In this document: positions 27,130-35,571 of the stretch, in pieces | How positions within the stretch are numbered: the stretch's first letter is position 1 | Layout: each line of letters begins with the position of its first letter | NCBI RefSeq assembly: GCF_002954685.1 | Contig: NZ_MSCN01000001.1 | Span: 2,843,554-2,907,553, forward strand | Source of the DNA: Polaribacter porphyrae | Lineage (GTDB): Bacteria; Bacteroidota; Bacteroidia; Flavobacteriales; Flavobacteriaceae | Reading direction: 5' to 3' | Length of the DNA: 64,000 nucleotides | The notes under the pieces: generated by a model | Database searches by the model: none | The model's input: only the letters and a program-made list of their open reading frames with translations | Told to the model about the DNA's origin: nothing | Made by a program: the position numbers and the translations under genes

Positions 27130-27529
27130 TTACTGGCACTACAACTTCTTCAAAAATATTTTCTCCATTACTATCTGTTCCTTTCCAAAATTTAAACAGA
27201 TAATCTTGTCTTTGAATTGGAGTAACTATTAAGTCAAATATACCTTCAGTAACCACATCTGTACAAGTCTCATCTAACATAACAAATGCTCTAACAGCAA
27301 CTATTCTTGCAGTATCTTGATATTGGTAATAAATATTATCAAAAGAATAGCAACCATTTGTTAATGAGTACTTTACCTTAATGGTATCTTGCTGTCCAAA
27401 AGTAAAAGAAGTAGGCACTATATAGTCGTCTACGGTTAAAAGTTCGTATCTGAAGTTAGGTTGATCATTATCTACTGAACATGCATAAAATAAGAGTAAA
27501 CCAAAAATAAATAATAATACTTTTTTCAT
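27125..27529 (-). CDS. small lipoprotein of unknown function
   Basis: 134 residues. Leader MKKVLLFIFGLLLFYAC with lipobox (Cys17) followed by SVDND. The mature part is beta-rich: YELLTVDDYIVPTSFTFGQQ, IKVKYSLTNGCYSF and a C-terminal EEVVVPVN. Two internal Cys (NGCYSF, DETCTD) may form a disulfide. No family recognised. It is the last of five lipoprotein genes ahead of the sigma factor, and its stop overlaps the ATT start of the sigma gene, so translation is probably coupled. Confidence 0.8.
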   Translation of the reverse strand: MKKVLLFIFGLLLFYACSVDNDQPNFRYELLTVDDYIVPTSFTFGQQDTIKVKYSLTNGCYSFDNIYYQYQDTARIVAVRAFVMLDETCTDVVTEGIFDLIVTPIQRQDYLFKFWKGTDSNGENIFEEVVVPVN

Positions 27530-27533
27530 AATT

Positions 27534-28223
27534 TTAATAATTTAAGATAGGAAATCTATTGTTACAAGTTACACTTTTAGGAGGATTTACAATAGCACAA
27601 TTAGATATAATCCCCCATTTAATATTAAATTCTTTTTCCGCTTTTGTATAAGCTTCAATTTTTTCGAAAAACAAGGTTGTGTTTATATTTTTAGAATATG
27701 GAATATAGCCTTGAGGACCTCCACAGGCTTTTGATCCATAAGCAGTAAAAGCCCAATCATTACTATTATTGCAAGTTATGTATGCCATATTTTCTATTTC
27801 ACTAAATAAATCCATTAAAGCTCTGTGTTCTTTTTCTTGTTCAGAAAGTTCTCTTTTTACAATTAGTTTTTTTTCAGAAAGTTCTACAATTCTCCATTGA
27901 AAAAAACTAGGGTAAGAATTTGTACTAATTTGAACTAGACTTTCATTTAGTTCAAAATTACCTTCAACATTAAAAAAAGTTAAAGGAGGCGTACCACAGA
28001 AGCCAGATGTTCTTTCTAAAAAAGAACCATCTTGCTTAAATGAGATTCCATAGGCTTCATCTGGTAGAGAACCACTTCTTTCAAAAGTTGTAGTTTCTCC
28101 ATCATAAATAGGTGCTACCCAATTACCAAGTAATAAATTATCTTGATCTATGCTTACATCATTATTTTCGCAAGATGATATAAGAAGAACAAGAGCTAAA
28201 AGTAAGTGAATTTTAAATTTCAT
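27534..28223 (-). CDS. lipoprotein of unknown function
   Basis: 229 residues from the ATG at 28223, chosen because it begins a proper lipoprotein leader (MKFKIHLLLALVLLISSC, Cys18); an in-frame ATG at 28331 would overlap the upstream gene and put 36 basic residues before it. The mature N-terminus LLGNWVAPIYDGE and SFKQDGSFLERTSGFCG look like a lipocalin-like or copper-resistance-like beta-barrel that opens with a GxW motif. Several Cys (CG, CNN, CGGP, CAI, CNN) suggest disulfides. No specific function can be given. It lies 4 nt before the next lipoprotein gene. Confidence 0.78.
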   Translation of the reverse strand: MKFKIHLLLALVLLISSCENNDVSIDQDNLLLGNWVAPIYDGETTTFERSGSLPDEAYGISFKQDGSFLERTSGFCGTPPLTFFNVEGNFELNESLVQISTNSYPSFFQWRIVELSEKKLIVKRELSEQEKEHRALMDLFSEIENMAYITCNNSNDWAFTAYGSKACGGPQGYIPYSKNINTTLFFEKIEAYTKAEKEFNIKWGIISNCAIVNPPKSVTCNNRFPILNY

Positions 28224-28236
28224 AGTTTTCTGATGT

Positions 28237-28581
28237 TTAGTTGGGTAAATTTTCTGATGTTTTTTTAATTTTTGAGGTAATAGAGACCAAGGTTGTTTCA
28301 ATTGAAGATGCATCTTGTGGAGGGTTTTCAATTTCTCTTTGAGCTATTATTATTTCATATTCAAAACCTTCTTCATAAGTAAACCCAGTAATAGTATCAT
28401 AAAAATAGTTCCAATCTTGTTGATTCTTATCTTTTATTAATAAACATTTTTGAGAAACAAAACCTATACAATCTACTGTTTTTGATGCTACAGTTATTGT
28501 TTTTTGTGATGCCAAAGTGTTATCATCATCACAAGACATTGTTGTAAGGCAAATTAAAAAAACAGTAAATAATTTCTTCAT
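28237..28581 (-). CDS. DUF4377 lipoprotein
   Basis: 114 residues. Leader with lipobox TMSC (Cys17). The mature part matches DUF4377: TITVASKTVDCIGFVSQKC, LLIKDKNQQDWNYFYDTITG, then FTYEEGFEYEIII. The family occurs alone or fused to META/HslJ-like domains, and its function is not known. It is the third of five consecutive lipoprotein genes, 2 nt after the previous stop. Confidence 0.85.
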   Translation of the reverse strand: MKKLFTVFLICLTTMSCDDDNTLASQKTITVASKTVDCIGFVSQKCLLIKDKNQQDWNYFYDTITGFTYEEGFEYEIIIAQREIENPPQDASSIETTLVSITSKIKKTSENLPN

Positions 28582-28583
28582 CT

Positions 28584-29015
28584 TTATTTATAATTTATTT
28601 GAGAATTCCAACCTTCTAAATTCAAATTGACTTCAGAAAAACCCTTTTTTAAAATTGATATATCAAACGTAAATTCTTTTTCAAATACAGCTAAACAAGC
28701 TTCTTTGTTATTAAAAGATAACTTTATATTTCTTTGAACAGGATTTGATTCTAAAATCTCATTTGCGTCAACTAAAAGAGCTTTCCAAGAGTTTCCATCA
28801 CAACCACTACTGCTTATTTTAATAGTAAGTGTGTTTTCATTTAATTTTACATCTGTAATTGTATAATTGTTTGTTAAGGTTTCTTTATAAAGGTCATTAT
28901 TTATAATAACTGATTCATCTTCTGAAATAATAGCATCGTCTTTCTCATCACAAGAAATGAATAAAAAAACGGATGCTATCAGAATTAAAAGATTTTTCAA
29001 GTTCAATTTTCCCAT
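28584..29015 (-). CDS. small lipoprotein of unknown function
   Basis: 143 residues. A leader with LFISC lipobox (Cys22) followed by acidic residues (DEKDD). The mature part is a single small beta domain: YTITDVKLNENTLTIKISSS, then GCDGNSWKALLVD and ACLAVFEKEFTFDIS. The two Cys are well placed for a disulfide. The GCDG...W and CLAxFEK pattern recurs in Bacteroidota lipoproteins, but I cannot name the family. The start overlaps the preceding gene by 13 nt. Confidence 0.78.
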   Translation of the reverse strand: MGKLNLKNLLILIASVFLFISCDEKDDAIISEDESVIINNDLYKETLTNNYTITDVKLNENTLTIKISSSGCDGNSWKALLVDANEILESNPVQRNIKLSFNNKEACLAVFEKEFTFDISILKKGFSEVNLNLEGWNSQINYK

Positions 29016-29362
29016 AATATTTTTTCGTTTATAGCTTCTTTTTCAAAATCAGAACAAGTATTTAACCCTGCTATTCCACCAAATTCACATATAACTTCTT
29101 TATCACAGTTATAAACTGTTACTAAATTATCCGAACAATCATCACAACTGTTTATTAAAAAAACAGTTTCATTCTTATAGTCATACTGAATAATTTTCTT
29201 TTTTGAAACAGATGTACTTTGTTCAAAACTAGTTTTTATTTCTTTTAACCAAGCCAAATCTTCAATAGGTACTTCCACATTACAATCTGATTCTATGAAA
29301 GCCGTATTTGCAGGACAAGATGTTAGAAAAATAACAGAAAAAAACATCAAAAATGTCTTCAT
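29003..29362 (-). CDS. small Cys-rich lipoprotein of unknown function
   Basis: 119 residues. Leader MKTFLMFFSVIFLTSC (Cys16). The mature part is Cys-rich (SDC, SCDDCSD, YNCDKEVIC, LNTC) with an ICEFGGIAGLNTCSDF motif. It vaguely resembles DUF6970-type lipoproteins, where a similar C-x-GG-x-G region appears, but this is uncertain. First gene of the operon that runs through the sigma factor, about 80 nt from the divergent LuxE-like gene. Confidence 0.75.
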   Translation of the reverse strand: MKTFLMFFSVIFLTSCPANTAFIESDCNVEVPIEDLAWLKEIKTSFEQSTSVSKKKIIQYDYKNETVFLINSCDDCSDNLVTVYNCDKEVICEFGGIAGLNTCSDFEKEAINEKILWEN

Positions 29363-29422
29363 AAGTTATCACTTTTTATTTTTAAGATGTAAAAATTCTA
29401 AAAAGGTTGCGTTTAATAATAG

Positions 29423-29430
29423 TATTTTTG
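29423..29430 (+). promoter_or_regulatory. -7 box of the LuxE-like gene (TATTTTTG)
   Basis: A perfect TAnnTTTG match 9 nt before the ATG at 29440. It lies downstream of a TTG at 29407, which therefore cannot be the start codon. No convincing -33 element at the usual spacing. Confidence 0.5.
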
Positions 29431-29439
29431 TTAAAATTT

Positions 29440-30414
29440 ATGAGAAAACAAATTTTTAACATAGAATCTAATACTGACTTCACAAAAACAGCTCTACAAG
29501 TATTTGATTATCAGTTTAAAAGAAATCGTGTTTATCGTTCTTTTTGTGATTTATTGTACAAACATCCATCAGATATTTCTACTATTGAAGATATTCCGTT
29601 TTTACCAATTCAGTTTTTTAAAAGTAGAAAAATTGTTTCTTCAATAGATGAGGTTGACGAAGTTTTTACAAGTTCTGGTACAACAGGAAGCACTACTAGC
29701 AAACACTTTGTTACAGATATCAACCTTTATAAAGATAGTTATTTAAAAGGATTTTCTCATTTTTATGGCAATATACAAGACTATGTAGTATTGGCTTTGT
29801 TGCCCAATTACTTAGAGAGAAAAGGATCTTCTTTGGTTTTTATGGTGGATGATCTCATCCAAAAAACGAATAATTCTGATAGCGGATTTTATTTGAATAA
29901 TTTGGATGAACTTGCTGAAAAACTTGTAAAACTAGAGCATGAAAACCAAAAAGTATTACTCATAGGAGTTTCTTTTGCGTTGTTGGATTTAGTTGAAAAA
30001 CAACAATTTAACCTAAAAAACACCATAGTTATGGAAACAGGAGGAATGAAAGGCAGAAGAAAAGAGTTGGTTAGAGAAGAGTTGCATAAAATTTTACAAA
30101 ACGGATTTGGAGTCAATCAAATTCATTCAGAATATGGTATGACAGAATTGTTAAGTCAAGCCTATTCAAAAGGAAATGGTGTTTTTGAAACTCCACCTTG
30201 GATGAAAATTCTAACCAGAGATACAGAAGATGCTTTAACTATTTTACCAAAAGAAAAAAATGGTGGAATTAATGTAATTGATTTAGCAAATTATAATTCT
30301 TGTAGCTTCATTGCTACACAAGATTTAGGAAAAGTGCATAAAAATAATACTTTTGAGATTATTGGACGTTTTGACAATTCTGATATAAGAGGTTGTAATC
30401 TGATGGTTTTGTAG
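29440..30414 (+). CDS. LuxE-like acyl-protein synthetase / acyltransferase
   Basis: About 324 residues from the ATG at 29440; an in-frame TTG at 29407 falls upstream of the promoter box and is rejected. The protein has the adenylate-forming phosphate-binding loop TSSGTTGSTTSKH near residue 85, then METGGMKGRRKEL and IHSEYGMTELLSQAY, characteristic of the LuxE/acyl-CoA-ligase-like family. It would activate a carboxylic acid as an acyl adenylate and hand it to a protein or thiol. No lux genes are nearby, so the acceptor is unknown. mscL follows on the same strand, 52 nt downstream. Confidence 0.87.
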   Translation: MRKQIFNIESNTDFTKTALQVFDYQFKRNRVYRSFCDLLYKHPSDISTIEDIPFLPIQFFKSRKIVSSIDEVDEVFTSSGTTGSTTSKHFVTDINLYKDSYLKGFSHFYGNIQDYVVLALLPNYLERKGSSLVFMVDDLIQKTNNSDSGFYLNNLDELAEKLVKLEHENQKVLLIGVSFALLDLVEKQQFNLKNTIVMETGGMKGRRKELVREELHKILQNGFGVNQIHSEYGMTELLSQAYSKGNGVFETPPWMKILTRDTEDALTILPKEKNGGINVIDLANYNSCSFIATQDLGKVHKNNTFEIIGRFDNSDIRGCNLMVL

Positions 30415-30466
30415 ATTAGAAGAGAGAATAAAGAAAATAGAACAAAGACTAAAAAAAGATTTGAAG

Positions 30467-30922
30467 ATGAAATTTAAATTATTACAAGAATTTAAAGATT
30501 TTGCTGTAAAAGGCAATATGATTGATATTGCTATTGGTGTAATTGTAGGTACAGCTTTTAACAAAGTTGTAAATATATTAGTGAAAGAGATTTTAATGCC
30601 ACCTTTATCTATAATGACAAGTGGATCAAATTGGGAAAATAAAAAAATTATTCTCCAAGAAGCTATTTCTGCAGATGGAAAGCCTAAAGTTGAAGAAATA
30701 GCCATTGGTTATGGTAAATTAATTGAAGCAGGAGTTGATTTTTTAGTAATTGCTTTTACAGTTTTCTTGGTGGTAAAAGTGATGAATTCTATGAAGAAAA
30801 AAGCTGAAGACCCTAAAAACAATACGGTTTCTACACCAAAAAATATTGAGTTGATGAATAAAACCAATGAGCTTTTAGAAAAACAAAATGAATATTTAGA
30901 GAAACTTCTCTCAAAAAAGTAG
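30467..30922 (+). CDS. mscL: large-conductance mechanosensitive channel
   Basis: 151 residues from the ATG at 30467 (a TTG two codons earlier adds only M-K). The N-terminal helix and first membrane helix are typical: EFKDFAVKGNMIDIAIGVIV, GTAFNKVVNILVKEILMPP. The second helix is AGVDFLVIAFTVFLVVKVMN, and a charged C-terminal coiled coil (MNKTNELLEKQNEYLEKLL) closes the pentamer. It opens under osmotic downshock to release solutes. The loop between the helices is about 40 residues with many charges. Confidence 0.96.
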   Translation: MKFKLLQEFKDFAVKGNMIDIAIGVIVGTAFNKVVNILVKEILMPPLSIMTSGSNWENKKIILQEAISADGKPKVEEIAIGYGKLIEAGVDFLVIAFTVFLVVKVMNSMKKKAEDPKNNTVSTPKNIELMNKTNELLEKQNEYLEKLLSKK

Positions 30923-30973
30923 TCGCTTCTGTAATATTTAAGAATTTCATCGACCAAAGTAAAAACAAAATCG

Positions 30974-31411
30974 ATGAAAAAATTTATAACAATTTTATTA
31001 GTAATAGTAACTACTACTTTTTACGCTCAAGATTATAATACAAAAAAAGGATACATAGCAGAAGGCTATGATGTTGTAGCTTATTTTAGCAATAAAGCAC
31101 TAAAAGGAGATAAGAAATTTAAAACTGAATTTGAAGGAGTTAAATACAAATTTACATCTCAAGAAAACCTAGAAACTTTTACTAAAAATCCTAAAAAATA
31201 TATTCCACAATATGGAGGTTATTGTGCTTATGCCATTGGCAAAAAAGGCAAAAAAGTTTCTATAGACCCTAAAACTTTCGAGATTAGAGAAGGAAAATTG
31301 TATTTGTTTTACAATTCTTGGGGAACAAATACGTTAGAGTTATGGACGAAAGAAGGAGCAGAAAAATTAAAAAACGAAGCTGATAAAAATTGGATTAAAA
31401 TACATCAATAG
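30974..31411 (+). CDS. secreted YHS-domain protein
   Basis: 145 residues with a signal peptide ending TFYAQ. A YHS-type domain covers the mature protein: GYDVVAYFSNKALKGDKKF, FTSQENLETFTKNPKKYIPQ, YGGYCAYAIGKKGKK. YHS domains are small metal-linked folds found in copper or heme-related proteins; here the Cys is in YGGYCAYA. The C-terminal LWTKEGAEKLKNEADKNW is an extra helix. Function unknown. A terminator follows at 31449-31485. Confidence 0.88.
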   Translation: MKKFITILLVIVTTTFYAQDYNTKKGYIAEGYDVVAYFSNKALKGDKKFKTEFEGVKYKFTSQENLETFTKNPKKYIPQYGGYCAYAIGKKGKKVSIDPKTFEIREGKLYLFYNSWGTNTLELWTKEGAEKLKNEADKNWIKIHQ

Positions 31412-31448
31412 CTTTTATTGATTATTGTTGTTGGGGGACAACAAGGAG

Positions 31449-31485
31449 AACTGTCTGAAAAGAAATGTTATTTTTTCAGGCAGTT
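31449..31485 (+). terminator. terminator after the YHS-domain gene
   Basis: Arms 31449-31461 (AACTGTCTGAAAA) and 31473-31485 (TTTTCAGGCAGTT) pair over 13 bp with one G-T pair and are followed by CTTTTTT. A second small hairpin (TTGTTG at 31428-31433, CAACAA at 31439-31444) precedes it. Confidence 0.75.
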
Positions 31486-31532
31486 TCTTTTTTATAAAAT
31501 CTTATATTTAAGAATTCGTAATAGTACTTTTT

Positions 31533-31943
31533 ATGGCTCGATATTCAAAAACACCATTATCAAAAAAACTGGGTATTAAAGAAAACTTTTTAATTCAAGT
31601 ATATAATTTGCCAAAAAACTATTTAGCTTTCTTTCTAGATTTTCCTAATGGTGTCATTATTTCTGATGATAATCAGCCAAAAGAAACGTTAGACTTTATT
31701 CATATTTTTGGTACTACTGAAGATGAAGTAACAAAGGCTTTTAAAAAATCAAAACCAACATTAAAAAAGAATGGAATTTTATGGATTAGTTGGCCAAAAA
31801 AATCTTCAAAACTATCATCAGAAATAGATAAAGAGTTTGTTAGAAACTATGGCTTAAGTAATGATTTAGTGGATGTAAAAGTCTCGGCTATAGATGATGA
31901 TTGGAGTGCACACAAATTTGTGTATAGAATTGAGGATAGGTAA
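31533..31943 (+). CDS. DUF3052 family protein
   Basis: 136 residues, cytoplasmic. MARYSKTPLSKKLGIKENF is the typical N-terminus of DUF3052 proteins. A region with DFIHIFGTTEDEVTKAFKK follows, then GILWISWPKKSSK, and the end (LVDVKVSAIDDDWSAHKFV) matches the family C-terminus. The function is unknown; the fold is likely alpha/beta. It is monocistronic, bounded by a terminator upstream and a convergent gene downstream. Confidence 0.88.
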   Translation: MARYSKTPLSKKLGIKENFLIQVYNLPKNYLAFFLDFPNGVIISDDNQPKETLDFIHIFGTTEDEVTKAFKKSKPTLKKNGILWISWPKKSSKLSSEIDKEFVRNYGLSNDLVDVKVSAIDDDWSAHKFVYRIEDR

Positions 31944-31951
31944 ATATCAAA

Positions 31952-32614
31952 TTAATATAACTCTGCATCTTTTGTGAGTAGCTTTTTATCTAAATCTAAA
32001 TAATCAGAAAATAAATCAATTATTATTGTGTCAATTTCTTTTTTGTTAAATGTTTTTTTATTTCTTCTCGCGTTTAAGTAATTTTCTTTTTTAGTTTTAT
32101 AAATTAAATCCTTTATAGTTTTCACGTTTAAAGTATTTGCAGTTTTATAAGCAAATACAAATGAAAATAAAGCTATTATAATTCCTAAAACTCCAATCTT
32201 CCAAGAAAAGAAAAGTGTAATGAAAAACACAAAAAATAAACAGGAAATTCCATTAATTGTAGATTGTTTTGGAGAAAGAATAGATAATTGAAAACCTAAA
32301 TTTTTTTCTAGTTTTTTTATATTCCTTCTTCTTCTTTTTTTTGGGAATAAAGTTTCTAGATTTATATCTTGATTAATTTGATCTTTATTTATTATTGTTG
32401 TTTCAGAAATAGCTTTTCGAAGTTTATAAAAAGCTTGTTGAGATGTACAGTCATCACTATTTTTTAAATCGATTTTCATTTTAAAAGCATAACATAAATC
32501 TCCAAAAGTTTTAACCTCTTTTAGTTCATTATTTTCAAATTGAATCTGAAATGATTTTTCAATTTTTACAATTACATCTTCAATATCTTCTATGTGTATG
32601 TTTTTTAATTTCAT
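31952..32614 (-). CDS. membrane protein of unknown function with N-terminal helical domain
   Basis: 220 residues. The first 90 residues are helical and acidic; the spacing of FENNELKEVKTFGDLCYAF is reminiscent of an acyl-carrier fold but without the phosphopantetheine Ser, so that is only a resemblance. A basic patch KKRRRRNIKK precedes two membrane helices (ISCLFFVFFITLFFSW and GVLGIIIALFSFVFAY). The C-terminal region (KTIKDLIYKTKKENYLNAR) is again soluble. No family recognised. Located 21 nt downstream of tyrS. Confidence 0.72.
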   Translation of the reverse strand: MKLKNIHIEDIEDVIVKIEKSFQIQFENNELKEVKTFGDLCYAFKMKIDLKNSDDCTSQQAFYKLRKAISETTIINKDQINQDINLETLFPKKRRRRNIKKLEKNLGFQLSILSPKQSTINGISCLFFVFFITLFFSWKIGVLGIIIALFSFVFAYKTANTLNVKTIKDLIYKTKKENYLNARRNKKTFNKKEIDTIIIDLFSDYLDLDKKLLTKDAELY

Positions 32615-32635
32615 AGAATGCTTATCTTATAAAAT

Positions 32636-33928
32636 TTACTCAACAATCAACAAAAAATAACTCTTTTTACCACGTTGTAAAAGCACGTATTTATTGGCGA
32701 TTAAATCATCATCAGTAATTACAAAATCATCTTTTACTTTTTCTTTGTTTACAGAAATAGCGTTTTCTTTTAAGGCTCTACGTGCGTCTCCATTTGATTT
32801 TAGAAAGTTTGTTTTTGCAGATAATGCTCCAATCATATCTAATCCTTCAGAAAATTCATCAGTAGAAATTGTAGCTTGAGGAACTCCGTCAAAAACATCT
32901 AAAAATGTTTGTTCATCTAACGATTTTAAATCGTCAGCAGTAGATTTTCCAAACAAAATATTAGAAGCTGCAATTGCTTTTTCGTATTCTTCTTTTCCAT
33001 GAACCAAAACAGTTACTTCTTCTCCTAAACGTTTTTGTAAAATTCGTGTATGTGGTGCCTCTTTGTGTTCAACAACCAAAGCATCAATAGTTTCTCTATC
33101 TAAAAAAGTAAATATTTTGATATACTTTTCTGCATCTTCATCAGACGTATTTAACCAATATTGGTAAAACTTGTAAGCAGAGGTTCTTTTAGCATCTAAC
33201 CAAACATTGCCTCCTTCAGATTTCCCAAATTTTGATCCATCAGATTTTGTAATTAATGGGCAAGTAATGGCATATCCTTTTCCACCACCAATTCTTCTAA
33301 TTAATTCAGTACCAGTTGTAATATTTCCCCATTGATCAGAACCACCCATTTGAATTGTGGTTGCATTTTCTCTAAATAAATGTAAAAAATCATAACCTTG
33401 CACCATTTGATAGGTAAACTCTGTAAAAGACATACCTTCTTTAGATTCAGCCCCAATTCTGTTTTTTACAGAATCTTTAGCCATCATGTAATTTACGGTA
33501 ATGTGTTTACCAACATCTCTAATAAATTCTAGGAAAGAAATATCTTTCATCCAATCGTAATTATTTACTAAAATTGCAGCATTATCAGCATCTGAAGTGA
33601 AGTCTAAAAAATGACCTAATTGGGCTTTAACACATTTTTGATTATGACGTAAAGTTTTTTCATCCAATAGATTACGTTCAGAAGATTTACCTGAAGGATC
33701 ACCAATCATACCAGTTGCACCACCAACTAAAGCAATGGGTCTGTGTCCACATCTTTGATAATGAGCTAATAACATAATTGGCACTAAATTACCAATATGT
33801 AAAGAATCTGCAGTTGGGTCAAAACCAACATAAGCACTTCGCATTTCTTCTAAAAGATGTTCTTCAGTTCCTGGCATGCTGTCATGTAGCATTCCTCTCC
33901 ATTGTAATTCTTCAATAAAATTCTTCAT
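32636..33928 (-). CDS. tyrS: tyrosyl-tRNA synthetase
   Basis: 430 residues, class I synthetase charging tRNA-Tyr. The HIGH-type motif appears as HIGN ([13 protein letters not shown]) near residue 40. Tyrosine-binding [13 protein letters not shown] and DQWGN follow. The KMSKS-type loop is KFGKS in [12 protein letters not shown]. An S4 RNA-binding domain at the C-terminus starts at about residue 365 ([20 protein letters not shown]). All features of a full-length bacterial enzyme are present. A palindromic repeat lies between it and the divergent epimerase gene. Confidence 0.97.
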   Translation of the reverse strand: MKNFIEELQWRGMLHDSMPGTEEHLLEEMRSAYVGFDPTADSLHIGNLVPIMLLAHYQRCGHRPIALVGGATGMIGDPSGKSSERNLLDEKTLRHNQKCVKAQLGHFLDFTSDADNAAILVNNYDWMKDISFLEFIRDVGKHITVNYMMAKDSVKNRIGAESKEGMSFTEFTYQMVQGYDFLHLFRENATTIQMGGSDQWGNITTGTELIRRIGGGKGYAITCPLITKSDGSKFGKSEGGNVWLDAKRTSAYKFYQYWLNTSDEDAEKYIKIFTFLDRETIDALVVEHKEAPHTRILQKRLGEEVTVLVHGKEEYEKAIAASNILFGKSTADDLKSLDEQTFLDVFDGVPQATISTDEFSEGLDMIGALSAKTNFLKSNGDARRALKENAISVNKEKVKDDFVITDDDLIANKYVLLQRGKKSYFLLIVE

Positions 33929-33962
33929 TGTATAAACTCGATAAGATTATATAAATTATAAA

Positions 33963-34030
33963 TGTCATTTTGAGCGGAGTCGAAAAATCTCAAATACTTT
34001 ATAGATTTCTCCATTTCAGTCGAAATGACA
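33963..34030. repeat. REP-like palindromic element
   Basis: Inverted arms of 28 nt each (33963-33990 and 34003-34030) share TGTCATTT, a GA-rich middle and AAATCT, mostly complementary, around a 12-nt centre. It lies between divergently transcribed tyrS and epimerase genes, so it is not a terminator of either. The sequence is of the same general style as 777-851 (TGTCAT... ends), and resembles dispersed palindromes I recall from flavobacterial genomes. Confidence 0.7.
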
Positions 34031-34096
34031 AGATATTTTCAAAAAATAAATTAGTTTTAAAAAGCAACAAAGATAAACTTATCAACCAAAAAATCA

Positions 34097-34104
34097 TAAA
34101 TTAG
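34097..34104 (+). promoter_or_regulatory. -7 box of the epimerase gene (TAAATTAG)
   Basis: One mismatch to TAnnTTTG, located exactly 4 nt before the ATG at 34109. No clear -33 element. The placement matches the other near-leaderless starts in the window. Confidence 0.35.
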
Positions 34105-34108
34105 CAGT

Positions 34109-35113
34109 ATGATTTTAGTTACTGGAGGTACTGGTTTAGTAGGTTCTCATTTATTGTATCATTTAACCTTACAGAATGATAAAATTAGAGCTATTTATAG
34201 AATACAATCTTCTTTAGACAAGGTAAAACAAGTTTTTTCTTTTTATACTTCTGATGCTACTTTATTTGATAAAATTGAGTGGTTTTTGGCTGACATTACT
34301 CAAGTCCCTGCTATGATTCCTGCTTTTGAAGGGGTAAAATATGTATATCATTGTGCTGCATTTATTTCTTTTAATTCAAAAGATTACATAGAAATGCGAA
34401 AAGTTAATATTCATGGAACAGCAATAGTTGTCAACCTAGCTATTGATGCTAAAATTGAGAAACTTTGTTTTGTAAGTTCAATTGCTGCTGTTGGTGATGC
34501 TAAAGTTGGTAGTGAAATAATTGATGAAGATTGCGAATGGAATAAAGAGTTAGATAATAGTGGTTATTCTATCACAAAATTTGGTGCAGAAATGGAAGTT
34601 TGGAGAGCCAGCCAAGAAGGAGTAAATGTTATTATTGTGAATCCTGGGGTAATTTTAGGGAGTGGTTTTTGGAATTCTGGTTCTGGAAGATTATTCAGTC
34701 AAGTCTATACTGGTTTTAAATATTATACAGAAGGAATTACTGGTTTTGTTGCTGTGCAAGATGTTGTAAAACCAATGATTGAATTGATGCAATCTGAAAT
34801 TAAAAATGAACGTTTTATTTTGGTTTCAGAAAATAAATCATTCAAAGATATTTTCTTTTTAATTGCGGATGCTTTTGGTAAAAAAAGACCGTCAAAAAAA
34901 ATAAAATCTTGGCAAACTGCTATTTTTTGGAGAATTGCTTGGCTTTTATCAAAAATAACGAGGAAAGCACCATTATTAAGCAAATATTCTGCTAGAAGTG
35001 CACATACTGTTTCTAAATATTCTTCAAAGAAAATTCAAAAAGAATTAAAATACGGGTTTGAATCTATCGAAAAATCAATTGAGAGAGTCTGTAAAAACTA
35101 CCCTAAAGATTAG
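34109..35113 (+). CDS. NAD-dependent epimerase/dehydratase (extended SDR)
   Basis: 334 residues. The Rossmann loop is VTGGTGLVGSH at the start. Family markers follow: YHCAAFISF, KLCFVSSIAAVG and the catalytic pair YSITK (Tyr and Lys about residues 152 and 156). VNPGVILGSG lies in the substrate region. The C-terminal part lacks a membrane helix. It acts on an NAD(P)-linked alcohol or sugar of unknown identity. The 3' end overlaps the convergent DUF4296 gene by 11 nt. Confidence 0.9.
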   Translation: MILVTGGTGLVGSHLLYHLTLQNDKIRAIYRIQSSLDKVKQVFSFYTSDATLFDKIEWFLADITQVPAMIPAFEGVKYVYHCAAFISFNSKDYIEMRKVNIHGTAIVVNLAIDAKIEKLCFVSSIAAVGDAKVGSEIIDEDCEWNKELDNSGYSITKFGAEMEVWRASQEGVNVIIVNPGVILGSGFWNSGSGRLFSQVYTGFKYYTEGITGFVAVQDVVKPMIELMQSEIKNERFILVSENKSFKDIFFLIADAFGKKRPSKKIKSWQTAIFWRIAWLLSKITRKAPLLSKYSARSAHTVSKYSSKKIQKELKYGFESIEKSIERVCKNYPKD

Positions 35114-35570
35114 GTTTTGCAACAGTATCTAATGTTTTAAGGTTTTTATCTATAATTTTATGAAGACTGTCTATATTAAGTTTTTTACTCTTTAATTTTT
35201 TAATAGAATCTCTTCGTAATGAATCTTGTTTGTTTCTAATGTCTTCATAATATTTTTTTAGGGTTTCTAGCCCTTTTTTAGAATTTTCAAGAATTTCTTT
35301 GTATTCATCTATTCTAGACATATAGTACAAATTGCTGGCTTTAAAACGAACGCTATCTATTTTGTATTTATCGAACACAAAAGCCATGTAATTTACATTT
35401 TTCTCTAGATTGTTATTTTTAAAAAATTGACTAGAAGTAGCAATTTGCATATCTTGTAATAAAATACGCATCGTATCTTTTGGTATTAAATCTTCAGGAG
35501 CTTTTAGAATTGTGTTACTGGTACAAGAGCAGATTAATAGAATGCTTAAAAAGTAAAATCCTTTTTTCAT
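35103..35570 (-). CDS. DUF4296 lipoprotein
   Basis: 155 residues. Leader with lipobox LICSC (Cys16). The DUF4296 core has LIPKDTMRILLQDMQIATSS, FVFDKYKIDSVRFKASNLYY and MSRIDEYKEILENSKKGL. A charged coiled-coil tail follows. The family is widespread in Bacteroidota and usually encoded near pyrC, as here (1 nt after the dihydroorotase stop). No function is known. Confidence 0.9.
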   Translation of the reverse strand: MKKGFYFLSILLICSCTSNTILKAPEDLIPKDTMRILLQDMQIATSSQFFKNNNLEKNVNYMAFVFDKYKIDSVRFKASNLYYMSRIDEYKEILENSKKGLETLKKYYEDIRNKQDSLRRDSIKKLKSKKLNIDSLHKIIDKNLKTLDTVAKPNL

Positions 35571-35571
35571 T

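Noticed and set aside
29407-29440. TTG start at 29407 for the LuxE-like gene
   Set aside because: A perfect TAnnTTTG box lies between the TTG and the ATG at 29440, and the added residues are not family-like.
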